Positions 25,039 through 33,481 of a stretch of 64,000 nt of DNA are shown here, one piece after another. Location: contig NZ_SACP01000001.1 in NCBI RefSeq assembly GCF_004004555.2, positions 310,001 to 374,000 of the forward strand, in the 5' to 3' direction. The DNA comes from Methylobacterium oryzihabitans (GTDB lineage: Bacteria; Pseudomonadota; Alphaproteobacteria; Rhizobiales; Beijerinckiaceae). The stretch's first letter is position 1, and every line of letters begins with the position of its first letter. Made by a program: the position numbers and the translations under genes. The notes below the pieces were generated by a model, which made no database searches, was not told the DNA's origin, and was given only the letters and a program-made list of their open reading frames with translations.

Positions 25039-26298
25039 ATGACGCAGGACACGCATCCGACGCGCCGCCGCTTGGTGCAGGGAGGTCTCGCCGTCGGCGC
25101 CGCGCTGGCGATGCCGGCGATCGGCCGCGCGCAAGGGGGGGCGACCGGAGCGCCGATCCGCATCGGCCACCTCACGCCGCGCACCGGCTTCCTCGGCCCG
25201 CTCGGCGAGTACGCCGTGGCGGCGGCCCAGCTCGCTACCGAGGAGATCAACGCCGCCGGCGGGATCAACGGGCGCAAGGTCGAGCTGCTGACCGAGGATT
25301 CGGTCAACCCGCAGACCGCGTCGAGCAAGGCCGAGCGCTACATCGAGCGCGACAAGGTCTCGGCGATCGTCGGCGAGATCTCGTCGGCCTCGGCGCTGGC
25401 GATCGGGCAGGTGGCGACCCGCGGCAAGACGGTGTTCCTCAACACCGGCGCCAATTCCGACGCCCTGCGCGGCCAGGACTGCAAGCGCTTCATGTTCCAC
25501 GTCGAGGGCGCGAACTCGATGTACGTGAAGGCGGTCGGCCGCTCGCTGGTCGAGAAGGGGCTGGTCAAGGGCAAGCGCTGGTACTCGCTCACCGCCGACT
25601 ACGCCTTCGGCCACGACCTCCTGAAGGTCGCCAAGGGGTTCATGCAGGGCCAGGGCGGCACCTTCGCGGCCGACGAGCTGGTGCCGACCGACGCCACCGA
25701 CTTCTCCGCCTACCTCATCAAGATCCGGCAGGCGAAGCCGGACGTCGTGATCTCGAACCTCGCCGGCAACCAGATCACCAACTTCCTCAAGCAATACGCC
25801 GAGTACGGCCTGCCCTTCCCGGTCGCGGGCTTCGGCTTCGACACCGCGCTCGCCTGGGGCGCCGGTGCGGGCAACTTCGCCGGCACCTGGCCGTGCCTGT
25901 GGCACCACAAGGTCGACACGCCCTCGGCCAAGGCCTTCGTCGCCGCCTTCACCAAGAAGCTCGGCAAGCCGCCGGAGAACCAGGCCTGGGGCGACTACAA
26001 CGCGGTGAGGATCGTCGCGCAGGCGATGGCCGAGACCAAGTCGACCGAGGGGCCGGCCCTGGTTTCCTACCTGGAAGGCGGCGCGAAGTTCGACGTGCTG
26101 AAGCCGCGCCAGGGCTACTTCCGCCCCCGCGACCACCAGCTCATCAGCGAGATGTACGCGATCACCGCCCTGCCGGCGGATCAGGTCAAGGACAAGTGGG
26201 ACCTGTTCACCTCGACGCCGGCCCTGCCCGGGCCGAACGAGGACATGGAGGTGCTGGCACCGACCGCCGAGGAGGCGGGGTGCCGGATGGAGGGGTAA
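25039..26298 (+). CDS. LIV-type ABC transporter substrate-binding protein (cassette 1)
   Basis: 419 residues. Tat-type signal (TRRRLVQGG...IGRAQ, cleavage near 31), then a type I periplasmic binding fold (Peripla_BP_6): IRIGHLTPRTGFLGPLGEYA, EINAAGGINGRKVELL, IGEISSASALAIG. It captures a solute in the periplasm for the permease/ATPase genes that follow. Family members bind branched-chain amino acids, but also amides, aromatic acids and other organic acids, so the ligand is open. The next gene begins 255 bases later, after a palindromic repeat, which is unusual within an ABC operon. Confidence 0.9.
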   Translation: MTQDTHPTRRRLVQGGLAVGAALAMPAIGRAQGGATGAPIRIGHLTPRTGFLGPLGEYAVAAAQLATEEINAAGGINGRKVELLTEDSVNPQTASSKAERYIERDKVSAIVGEISSASALAIGQVATRGKTVFLNTGANSDALRGQDCKRFMFHVEGANSMYVKAVGRSLVEKGLVKGKRWYSLTADYAFGHDLLKVAKGFMQGQGGTFAADELVPTDATDFSAYLIKIRQAKPDVVISNLAGNQITNFLKQYAEYGLPFPVAGFGFDTALAWGAGAGNFAGTWPCLWHHKVDTPSAKAFVAAFTKKLGKPPENQAWGDYNAVRIVAQAMAETKSTEGPALVSYLEGGAKFDVLKPRQGYFRPRDHQLISEMYAITALPADQVKDKWDLFTSTPALPGPNEDMEVLAPTAEEAGCRMEG

Positions 26299-26308
26299 CG
26301 CGGCTTCG

Positions 26309-26496
26309 ACCCTCCCCCCTCCGCGGGGGAGGGTGCCCCACGGAGTGGGGCGGGAGAGGGGAACCACGCTTCCGGAAAGGTCGCGACCGGTGTGACGGGC
26401 GCCATCTGGATCAGCGTCGCGATCCCCTCTCGGCGGGACTACGTCCCGCTGCGCTCGCATCCGCTCGCCACCCTCCCCCGCAGAGGGGGGAGGGTT
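26309..26496. repeat. Large palindromic intergenic repeat, copy B
   Basis: A 188-base element between the binding-protein gene and the permease gene. Ends are C-run/G-run hairpins like copy A. The right arm (26423-26469) is the reverse complement of the left arm of copy A (46/47). The 40-base core (26382-26421) is in the same orientation as in copy A. On RNA it would form a long hairpin inside the operon and could protect the 5' message or attenuate transcription into the permease. Confidence 0.85.
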
Positions 26497-26553
26497 TGGA
26501 GTCGAGCCTCGTCACATCTCCAAGTCTGGATCCCCCGCACAGGAACCGCGCCC

Positions 26554-27432
26554 GTGCTCTTCCTCACCCTCGCCGTCGAGCAGATCGTCAACGGCCTCTT
26601 CCTCGGGGCGATCTACCTGCTGATCGCCCTCGGCCTGTCGCTGATCTTCAGCTTAGGCGGCATCGTCAACCTCGCGCACGGGGCGTTCTACGCCATCGGC
26701 GCCTACCTCACGATCGTCGTCTCGCCGTATCTCGGCTTCGGCGGCTCGCTCGTGGTGGCGCCGGTGCTGGTCGGGCTGCTCGGGCTGCTCGCCGAGAAAT
26801 TCCTGTTCCGGCGGTTCTACCGCTCCGACCCGATCCTCTCGCTCCTGCTCACCTTCGGCCTCGCGATGGTGGCCGAGCAGGCGATCCGGATGATCTTCGG
26901 GGCGCCGCCCCTGCCCTACAGCATCCCGCAGGCCCTGCGCGGCCAGATCTTCCTCGGCGACTTCGTGCTGTCGCGCTACCGGCTGACCATCCTGGCGGCG
27001 GTAGTCGTCGCGGTGGCGGCGGTGTGGTTCCTGCTCCAGCGCACCACCTTCGGGCGCATCGTGCGGGCCGGGGTGCAGAACCCCGACATGGTCGCGGCGC
27101 TCGGCATCTCGCTCAAGCCCTACATGGCCGCCGTCGTCATGCTCAGCGTCGGCCTCGCGGCGCTCGCCGGGGTGATGCTGGCGCCGATCTCCGGCGTCCA
27201 CCCGGCGATGGGGGCGGAAGTCCTCACCGGCGCCTTCGTGGTCGTGGTCATCGGCGGGCTCGGCTCGTTCTGGGGCGTCGTCGTCGCGGCGCTGATCGTC
27301 GGCGTCGTCCGCGGCCTGATGGTGCTGGTCTATCCCGGCTTCGCCGAGGCCGCGATCTACGCCCTGATGGCCGTCATCCTGCTCGTCCGGCCCCGCGGCC
27401 TGTTCGGCGAGCGCATCCTGCGCTTCGAGTAG
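26554..27432 (+). CDS. LIV-type ABC permease, LivH-like (cassette 1)
   Basis: 292 residues, about eight membrane helices, BPD_transp_2 family. EQIVNGLFLGAIYLLIALGL and GGIVNLAHGAFYAIGAYL are the standard LivH opening, and LRF-GER ends the protein (RPRGLFGERILRFE). I use GTG 26554 with AGGA nine bases upstream; the frame extends through the repeat without family similarity. Inner-membrane half-channel pairing with the permease domain of the next gene, six bases downstream. Confidence 0.9.
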   Translation: MLFLTLAVEQIVNGLFLGAIYLLIALGLSLIFSLGGIVNLAHGAFYAIGAYLTIVVSPYLGFGGSLVVAPVLVGLLGLLAEKFLFRRFYRSDPILSLLLTFGLAMVAEQAIRMIFGAPPLPYSIPQALRGQIFLGDFVLSRYRLTILAAVVVAVAAVWFLLQRTTFGRIVRAGVQNPDMVAALGISLKPYMAAVVMLSVGLAALAGVMLAPISGVHPAMGAEVLTGAFVVVVIGGLGSFWGVVVAALIVGVVRGLMVLVYPGFAEAAIYALMAVILLVRPRGLFGERILRFE

Positions 27433-27438
27433 CCTGCC

Positions 27439-30018
27439 ATGACCCGACCAGGACCCGTGTCCGCCCTTTCCGTTCAGGCTCCGCCGCGCAAGGCCCCCGT
27501 CTCGACCGAGGGCGTGACCCTCGGCGCCGCGGCCCTGGCGCTCGTCGTCCTGCCCTTCGCCCTCCAGGGCCTCGGCCTGACGCTGACCTCGGCCACCGAC
27601 GTGGTGATCTTCGCCATCGCGACGCTCGGCCTCAACATCCTGGTCGGGCAGACCGGCCTCGTCTCGTTCGGCCACGGCGCCTTCTTCGGCATCGGCGCCT
27701 ACGCGGCGGCGATCCTCCAGCGCAACCTGTTCCCCGGCGGCCTCGTTCTGCCGGCGCTCGCCGCCCTGGTGCTGGTCGCCGGCCTCGCCCTGCTGCTCGG
27801 CCTGCTGATCCTGCGCCGGCGCGGGGTGTACTTCTCGCTGCTGACGCTCGCGCTGTCGGCGCTGTGCTTCACGGTGGCGTTCCGCTGGACCGCGCTCACC
27901 GGCGGCGAGAACGGCTATGGCGGCGTCGTGCGCGAGGGCCTGCTCGGCCTCGACGTGGCGAGTCCCTGGATCTGGTACGCGGTCGTCGCGGTGGTCGGCT
28001 TCGTCGTGCTGGTGGCGCTCGCCCGCTTCCGCCGCTCGCCGATCGGCACCGTGCTGGAGGCGGTGCGCGAGAACGAGCAGCGCGCCCGCTTCCTCGGCTA
28101 CCCGACCAACCGCTACAAGCTCGCGGCCTTCGCGGTCTCGGCCACCGTCACCGGGCTCGCCGGGGTGCTGATGGCGTTCAGCCACCGCTTCGCCTCGGCC
28201 GAGCCCCTCGGCACCGCCTTCTCGGGCGAACTGCTGGCGATGGTGGTGATCGGCGGCATGCGCAGCCTCGCCGGCCCGGCGATCGGCGCGCTGTTCTTCA
28301 TCCTGTTCCGCGAACTGCTGTCGATCTGGACCGGCGACTGGCTGTTCTGGTTCGGCCTGCTGTTCGTCGGCTTTATCCTGTTCTCGCCCGACGGCCTCGT
28401 CGGCATCGTCCGGCGGGTGATGCGGATGATCCGGCCCGAGGCGACCGAGGACGCCGCCATGGCCGGCCGGCGCGCCGGGACGCCAGAGAACCTGCCGGCC
28501 TTCCTGCGCCCGGCGGAGGCGGTCGACGGCACCATCCTGGCGGCGGACGGCATCTCGAAGCGGTTCGGCGGGCTCAAGGCGGTGCAGGACGTCAGCCTCG
28601 CGGTGCGCGACCGGACGCTGCACGCGCTCATCGGCCCGAACGGCGCCGGCAAGACCACCGCCTTCAACCTCATCTCCGGGATGTTCAGGCCGGATACCGG
28701 CAGCGTCACCCTGCGCGGCGGCTCGGTGGCGGGCTTCGCGCCCGAAAAAATCTGCGAGGCCGGCCTCGGCCGCTCGTTCCAGATCACCAACCTGTTCCCG
28801 GCGCTCACCGTCGAGGAAAACATCCGCCTCGCGGTGCAGGGGCGCCATCCCGGCCGGTTCGACCCCTGGCGCGACGCCCGCCGCGACCCCGCGGTGCAGG
28901 CGGAGACGACCGAGATCCTGCGCTGGCTCGGCCTCGCCGGGCTGGAGCGGGCCGAGGCCGGCTCGCTGTCCTACGGCGGCCAGCGCCTGCTCGACATGGG
29001 GGTGGCGCTCGCGACCAAGCCCCGCGTCCTGCTCCTCGACGAGCCGCTCGCCGGCCTCGCGGCGGCCGAGCGCACCCGCATCGGCGACATCATCAAGCGG
29101 GTCTCGACCGAGGTCCCGGTGCTGATGGTCGAGCACGACATCGACCGCGTGTTCCAGATCGCCGACGCCGTCACGGTGATGAACGAGGGGCAGGTCCTGG
29201 TCGACGGCACCGTCGAGGACGCCCGCTCCAGCCCGAAGGTGCAGGAGGTCTATATCGGCTCCGGCACCGCCGCGATGGCGGCCCGCCCGCGGGCCAGCGC
29301 CGCCGAGCCGCAGGTGCTGCTGGCGCTCGAGGCCGTCGACACCTTCTACGGCAAGAGCCACATCCTCAACGGCGTCACCTTCGACGTGCACGAGCACGAG
29401 ATCGTGGCGCTGCTCGGCCGCAACGGCGCCGGCAAGTCGACCTGCCTCAAGACCATCACGGGCATCGCGCCCTATGCCAGGGGCCACATCACCCTCGGGG
29501 GCGAGAGCTTCGACGGGCGCTCGGCGGCCAGCATCGCCCGGGCCGGCATCGGCTACGTGCCGCAGGGCCGCGGGCTGTTCGCCGGGATGAGCGTGGCGCA
29601 GAACCTCGAACTCGGCCGCCTGAAGCGCCGCACCGGCAACGGCGTGCACTGGGACGAGGACCGCATCCTGTCCTACTTCCCGCGCCTGAAGGAGCGCTGG
29701 CGCACCGCCGCCGACTACCTGTCGGGCGGCGAGCAGCAGATGGTGGCGGTCGCCCGCGCGCTGTCCGGCGACACCCGGGTGCTGCTCCTCGACGAGCCGT
29801 TCGAGGGGCTGGCCCCGGCGGTGGTCGAGAGCCTGTTCGAGACCTTCGACGCCCTGCGCAAGGAGGTCTCGATCGTGATCGTCGACCACAACCTCGACCT
29901 CGCGCTGGCCCTGTCGGACCGCACGGTCGCGCTGGAGCGCGGCCGGGTGATGCACAGCGGCCCGTCGAAGGACCTGCGCGACGATCTCGACCTGCGCCGC
30001 AAGGTGCTGTGGCTGTGA
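27439..30018 (+). CDS. LivM-LivG-LivF triple fusion: permease plus two ABC ATPases
   Basis: 859 residues. An N-terminal LivM-like permease (about 25-325; NILVGQTGLVSFGHGAFFGIG), then a LivG-like ATPase (about 365-605; GPNGAGKT near 399, SYGGQRLLDMG, LLDEPLAGL), then a LivF-like ATPase (about 625-855; GRNGAGKS near 660, LSGGEQQMVAVARAL, LLDEPFEGLAP). Both Walker A and B sites look intact. Usually these are two or three genes. The fusion fixes one permease to both ATPases, so with the separate LivH the transporter would have an asymmetric core. Frame is unbroken over all 2,580 bases. Supplies energy and the second half of the channel for cassette 1. Confidence 0.9.
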   Translation: MTRPGPVSALSVQAPPRKAPVSTEGVTLGAAALALVVLPFALQGLGLTLTSATDVVIFAIATLGLNILVGQTGLVSFGHGAFFGIGAYAAAILQRNLFPGGLVLPALAALVLVAGLALLLGLLILRRRGVYFSLLTLALSALCFTVAFRWTALTGGENGYGGVVREGLLGLDVASPWIWYAVVAVVGFVVLVALARFRRSPIGTVLEAVRENEQRARFLGYPTNRYKLAAFAVSATVTGLAGVLMAFSHRFASAEPLGTAFSGELLAMVVIGGMRSLAGPAIGALFFILFRELLSIWTGDWLFWFGLLFVGFILFSPDGLVGIVRRVMRMIRPEATEDAAMAGRRAGTPENLPAFLRPAEAVDGTILAADGISKRFGGLKAVQDVSLAVRDRTLHALIGPNGAGKTTAFNLISGMFRPDTGSVTLRGGSVAGFAPEKICEAGLGRSFQITNLFPALTVEENIRLAVQGRHPGRFDPWRDARRDPAVQAETTEILRWLGLAGLERAEAGSLSYGGQRLLDMGVALATKPRVLLLDEPLAGLAAAERTRIGDIIKRVSTEVPVLMVEHDIDRVFQIADAVTVMNEGQVLVDGTVEDARSSPKVQEVYIGSGTAAMAARPRASAAEPQVLLALEAVDTFYGKSHILNGVTFDVHEHEIVALLGRNGAGKSTCLKTITGIAPYARGHITLGGESFDGRSAASIARAGIGYVPQGRGLFAGMSVAQNLELGRLKRRTGNGVHWDEDRILSYFPRLKERWRTAADYLSGGEQQMVAVARALSGDTRVLLLDEPFEGLAPAVVESLFETFDALRKEVSIVIVDHNLDLALALSDRTVALERGRVMHSGPSKDLRDDLDLRRKVLWL

Positions 30019-30032
30019 ACGGAGACCGAGAG

Positions 30033-30959
30033 ATGCCCGTCGTCGCCGTCGTCGGAGCCGGCCTGATCGGCCGCTCCTGGGCCGTGGTGTTCGCCCGTTC
30101 GGGCTTCACGGTGCGCCTCACCGACATCCACGCCCAGACCCTGGAGGCCGCCCCTGGCCACATCGCCGCCGCCCTCGACCAGCTCGCCGGCCACGGCCTC
30201 GTGACGGACGTGCCTGCGATCCTGGCGCGGATCTCCGTCGCGCCGGGGCTCGCCGAGGCCCTCGACGGCGTCGACCTCGTTCAGGAGAACGGGCCGGAGC
30301 AGGTCGAGGCCAAGCGCGCCCTGTTCGCCGAACTCGACCGGCTGGCGCCGCCGGACGCGATTCTCGCCTCCTCGACCTCGGCCATCGTCGCGTCGCGATT
30401 CACGGAGGATCTGCCGGGCCGGGCCCGCTGCCTCGTCGGCCATCCGGTCAATCCGCCCCACCTCGTGCCGGTGGTGGAACTCTGCGGCGCGCCCTGGACC
30501 GATCCGGCGGCGATCGCCCGCGCCCGCGACCTCTACGCCGCCGCCGGGCAGGCGCCGGTGCTGGTCCACCGCGAGGTCGAGGGCTTCGTGCTCAACCGGC
30601 TGCAGGGTGCGCTGCTGTCGGAGGCCCTGCGCCTCGTCGGCGAGGGCGTGGTCAGCCCGGAGGACCTCGACACCACGATCGCGCAAGGGCTCGGCCTGCG
30701 CTGGTCGTTCCTCGGCCCCTTCGCGACGATCGACCTCAACGCCCCCGGCGGCATCGGCGATTACTGCGCCCGCTACGGCGGCTTCTACCGCAGCCTCGCC
30801 GCCGACCCGGCCCCGCCGAGCGTGTGGGACGCCGACAACACCGGCCGCCTCGTCGCCGCCTGGGGCGCCGGCCCGGACCCGGCTCCCGCCGCCGAGCGCA
30901 GCCGCCGGCGCGACGCCCGACTCGCCGCCCTGATGGCGCACAAGCGCGATCAGGCCTGA
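30033..30959 (+). CDS. 3-hydroxyacyl-CoA dehydrogenase family enzyme (lambda-crystallin/carnitine dehydrogenase-like)
   Basis: 308 residues, ATG 30033 with GGAGA upstream. N-terminal Rossmann domain with VVGAGLIGRSWA; ENGPEQVEAKRALFAELD and SSTSAIVASRF follow, then GHPVNPPHLVPVVELCG, with the catalytic His in GHPVNPP; C-terminal helical dimerisation domain. This is the short 3HCDH branch that oxidises small 3-hydroxy acids (L-carnitine, L-gulonate) with NAD. With the beta-keto-acid cleavage enzyme 16 bases downstream, oxidation of a 3-hydroxy acid to a 3-keto acid followed by cleavage is the natural reading. Carnitine is one possibility, not shown. Confidence 0.85.
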   Translation: MPVVAVVGAGLIGRSWAVVFARSGFTVRLTDIHAQTLEAAPGHIAAALDQLAGHGLVTDVPAILARISVAPGLAEALDGVDLVQENGPEQVEAKRALFAELDRLAPPDAILASSTSAIVASRFTEDLPGRARCLVGHPVNPPHLVPVVELCGAPWTDPAAIARARDLYAAAGQAPVLVHREVEGFVLNRLQGALLSEALRLVGEGVVSPEDLDTTIAQGLGLRWSFLGPFATIDLNAPGGIGDYCARYGGFYRSLAADPAPPSVWDADNTGRLVAAWGAGPDPAPAAERSRRRDARLAALMAHKRDQA

Positions 30960-30975
30960 ACCCGAGGAGACACCC

Positions 30976-31905
30976 ATGGCCCCCCGCAAGGTCGTCATCA
31001 CCTGCGCCGTCACCGGCGCGATCCACACCCCCTCGATGTCGCCGCACCTGCCGGTGACCCCCGACGAGATCGCCGAGGCCGCGATCGGCGCCGCCGAGGC
31101 CGGCGCGGCGATCGTCCACCTGCACGCCCGCGACCCGAAGACCGGCAAGCCGGACCAGAACCCGGAGGCGTTCCAGCCGTTCCTGAGCGTCATCAAGCAG
31201 CGCTCGAACTGCGTCATCAACCTGACCACCGGCGGCGCCCCGACCATGGGCATCGACGAGCGGCTGGCCCCGGCCTCCCACTTCAAGCCCGAGGTCGCAT
31301 CACTCAACATGGGGTCGATGAATTTCGGCCTCTACCCGATGCTGGAGCGCTTCAAGACCTTCCAGCACGATTGGGAGAAGCCTTATCTCGAAGGCTCGCG
31401 CGACCGGATCTTCAAGAACACCTTCGCGGACATCGAGCACATCCTGACCACCTGCGCCGAGAACGGCACCCGGTTCGAGGTCGAGTGCTACGACATCGGC
31501 CACCTCTACACCCTGGCCCATTTCGCCGATCGCGGCGTCATCAAGCCGCCGTTCTTCGTCCAGAGCGTGTTCGGCATACTCGGCGGCATCGGCCCGCATC
31601 CCGAGGACGTGCAGCACATGAAGCGCACCGCCGACCGGCTGTTCGGCGACAATTACCGCTGGTCGGTATTGGGCGCCGGCCGCAACCAGCTCCCCATCGC
31701 CGCGCAGGCGGTGGCGCTCGGCGGCAACGTCCGGGTCGGGCTCGAGGATTCGCTGTGGATCGGTCCCGGCAAGCTCGCCGAGACCAATGCCGATCAGGTC
31801 CGCAAGGCGCGCCAGATCATCGAGGGGCTGGGGCTGGAGATCGCCACCCCGGACGACGCCCGCGAGATCCTGGAACTGAAGGGCGGCGACCGGGTCGGGT
31901 TCTGA
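30976..31905 (+). CDS. Beta-keto acid cleavage enzyme (BKACE, DUF849)
   Basis: 309 residues, TIM barrel. The family condenses a beta-keto acid with acetyl-CoA and splits it to acetoacetyl-CoA plus an acyl or amino product, with Zn held by the HLHARDP segment (~45-51). CAVTGAIHTPSMSPHLPVTP, HLHARD and the catalytic-site GGAP region are present. Founder: 3-keto-5-aminohexanoate cleavage enzyme of lysine fermentation; most members act on other keto acids. Clear RBS (GAGGAGA). It closes the cassette that starts with the ABC transporter, making this operon import, oxidation and cleavage. Substrate undetermined. Confidence 0.88.
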   Translation: MAPRKVVITCAVTGAIHTPSMSPHLPVTPDEIAEAAIGAAEAGAAIVHLHARDPKTGKPDQNPEAFQPFLSVIKQRSNCVINLTTGGAPTMGIDERLAPASHFKPEVASLNMGSMNFGLYPMLERFKTFQHDWEKPYLEGSRDRIFKNTFADIEHILTTCAENGTRFEVECYDIGHLYTLAHFADRGVIKPPFFVQSVFGILGGIGPHPEDVQHMKRTADRLFGDNYRWSVLGAGRNQLPIAAQAVALGGNVRVGLEDSLWIGPGKLAETNADQVRKARQIIEGLGLEIATPDDAREILELKGGDRVGF

Positions 31906-31987
31906 CGGGCCTCCTTCGAGGCTCGCCGACCGGCTGCACGCCCGCCCTTCCCCCGCGAAGGTGAGAGGATCGGGCGTGGACTTCCTC

Positions 31988-32011
31988 GGCCCGCCCCGAT
32001 CGGGGCGGGCC
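31988..32011. terminator. 24-base perfect palindrome between convergent genes
   Basis: A GGCCCGCC/GGCGGGCC-armed self-complementary sequence with no mismatch, between the BKACE stop (31905) and the SMP-30 stop (32018). No T-run, but placement suggests bidirectional 3' end function. A second, looser hairpin (CACGCCCG/CGGGCGTG) is at 31937-31978. Confidence 0.6.
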
Positions 32012-32017
32012 GCACCC

Positions 32018-33049
32018 TCACGGCTTCAGCGCGCCCTGCGTCTCGACATAGACCGCGTAGACCGACGTGCTCGCCGCCATGAACAGGCGGTTGCGCTTGG
32101 TGCCGCCGAAGCAGAGGTTGGCGCAGGTCTCCGGCAGGTGGATCTTGCCGATCAGGTCGCCGGACGGGGTGTAGCAGCGCACCCCGTCCTCCTTCGGGTC
32201 GGCCCAGCCCATGCTGCACCAGACGTTGCCGTCGACGTCGCAGCGCACCCCGTCGGTGAAGCCCGGCGAGAACCCCTCCGCGAACACCCTGTCGCCGGTG
32301 AGCCGGTCGCCCTCGACCGCGAAGGCGCGGATGTTGGCCCGCCCGCCATGGGTCGCGCCGCTGTCGACGACGTAGAGGGTCTTCTCGTCGGGCGAGAAGC
32401 ACAGGCCGTTTGGCCGGTCGATTCCCTCGGCCGCCACCGTCGCCTGCCCGGTCCGGCCATCGACGCGATAGACCCGGGTCGGCAACTCGGCCTTGTCCTT
32501 GTGGCCCTCGTAGAAGCCGTCGATGCCGTAGCCCGGATCAGTGAACCAGATCCCGTCGTCGGCGGCCACCACCACGTCGTTCGGGGCGTTGAGCGGCTTG
32601 CCGTCGAAGCGGTCGAGCACGACCGTGATCGTGCCGTCGTGCTCGGTGCGGGTGACGCGGCGCGAATCGTGCTCGCAGGTGAGCAGCCGCCCCTGCCGGT
32701 CGCGGGTGTTGCCGTTCGAGTAGTTCGAGTTGGCGCGAAACACGCTGACCCGGCCGTCATCCTCCAGCCAGCGCATGATCCGGTTGTTCGGGATGTCGCT
32801 CCACAACAGATAGCGGCCATCGCGGAAGTATACCGGCCCCTCCGCCCAGCGGAAGCCGGTGGCGATGCGCTCGATCGCGGCGTTGCCGACCTTGTAGCGG
32901 AACCGCTTGTCGAGGGCCTCCACCCGCGGGTCGGGGTAGCGCGTGCCGGGCAGGTCGCCGAGCGGCAGCCTGTCGGCCTGCGCCGCCCGGCCGGTGAACG
33001 CGGTCGCGGCGACGGCCGCGGCGCCCATCAGGACGTCACGTCGGTGCAT
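32018..33049 (-). CDS. SMP-30/gluconolactonase-type lactonase, Tat-exported
   Basis: 343 residues. Tat-type signal (HRRDVLMGAAAVAATAFTGRAAQA), so periplasmic. Six-bladed beta-propeller with metal-site motifs GFRWAEGPVYF (Glu ligand), LNAPNDVVV (Asn), RPNGLCFSPDEKTLYVVDSG (Asn, Asp) and FTDGVRCDVDGNVW. Hydrolyses sugar lactones. Opposite strand to the BKACE gene; its neighbours to the right (Ldh-type dehydrogenase, LIV transporter, UxaA-family dehydratase) make a sugar-acid pathway plausible. Start ATG 33049; GGAGGAAACC precedes it. Confidence 0.87.
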   Translation of the reverse strand: MHRRDVLMGAAAVAATAFTGRAAQADRLPLGDLPGTRYPDPRVEALDKRFRYKVGNAAIERIATGFRWAEGPVYFRDGRYLLWSDIPNNRIMRWLEDDGRVSVFRANSNYSNGNTRDRQGRLLTCEHDSRRVTRTEHDGTITVVLDRFDGKPLNAPNDVVVAADDGIWFTDPGYGIDGFYEGHKDKAELPTRVYRVDGRTGQATVAAEGIDRPNGLCFSPDEKTLYVVDSGATHGGRANIRAFAVEGDRLTGDRVFAEGFSPGFTDGVRCDVDGNVWCSMGWADPKEDGVRCYTPSGDLIGKIHLPETCANLCFGGTKRNRLFMAASTSVYAVYVETQGALKP

Positions 33050-33136
33050 GGTTTCCTCCCGTCCAGGTTCGGACGGAAGGGAGTGTAGGGCGGTGGACGG
33101 CGGGTCGCTATCCGGAGTGGCGGCGGACCGGGACCG

Positions 33137-33481
33137 TCACGCCTGACCTCTCCGCCGCGTGGCCGCCGGCGACAACCCCGAGGCGAGGCGATCCAGTTCA
33201 TTACGCGCGGTGGTCGTCGGGCTGCTGCGGCCCGTCTCCCACTCCTTCACGGTGGCGAGCGGCACCGAGAGTTCGGCGGCGAACTCGTCCTGCGTCATCG
33301 CGAGCCTGAGGCGGATCTCCTGCGGGGCGTGGACCACCCGCACCGATGCGGGCTCGAAGTCGGGATCGTACCCATCCTCGATCTGGTGGGCACGGATCTC
33401 GTCCTCGGTCGTCGCATCGAGCCGGGCTTCGTCGACCCGGAGCGTGCGCTGCCGCGCCTCGGTCAGGCTGTATTTCGCCAT
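33137..33481 (-). CDS. HTH-type antitoxin partner of BrnT
   Basis: 114 residues, ATG 33481, overlapping the 3' end of the BrnT gene by 19 bases. Acidic N-terminal half (about 1-50), then an XRE/HTH domain (about 55-90; RLAMTQDEFAAELSVPLATVKEWETGR) and a basic tail. In classical BrnTA the antitoxin is a ribbon-helix-helix BrnA; this is a different, helix-turn-helix type like those of HigA/MqsA. Order toxin then antitoxin matches the family. Likely represses its own promoter and neutralises the toxin through the N-terminal part. Confidence 0.78.
   Translation of the reverse strand: MAKYSLTEARQRTLRVDEARLDATTEDEIRAHQIEDGYDPDFEPASVRVVHAPQEIRLRLAMTQDEFAAELSVPLATVKEWETGRSSPTTTARNELDRLASGLSPAATRRRGQA

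Noticed and set aside
26392..26553. N-terminal extension of the LivH-like permease through the repeat
   Set aside because: The extra residues are translation of the palindromic element; similar peptides appear from copy A at 9296-9501. The permease begins at GTG 26554.
25893..30032. A long rightward frame continuous with the dehydrogenase at 30033
   Set aside because: Upstream of 30033 it runs through out-of-frame ABC genes and the repeat; Arg/Pro-rich with no domain. Only the 30033-30959 part is real.
30033..30959. Assignment as L-carnitine dehydrogenase
   Set aside because: The fold and neighbour (BKACE) are compatible, but no carnitine-specific residue or thioesterase fusion was seen; kept as a possibility only.
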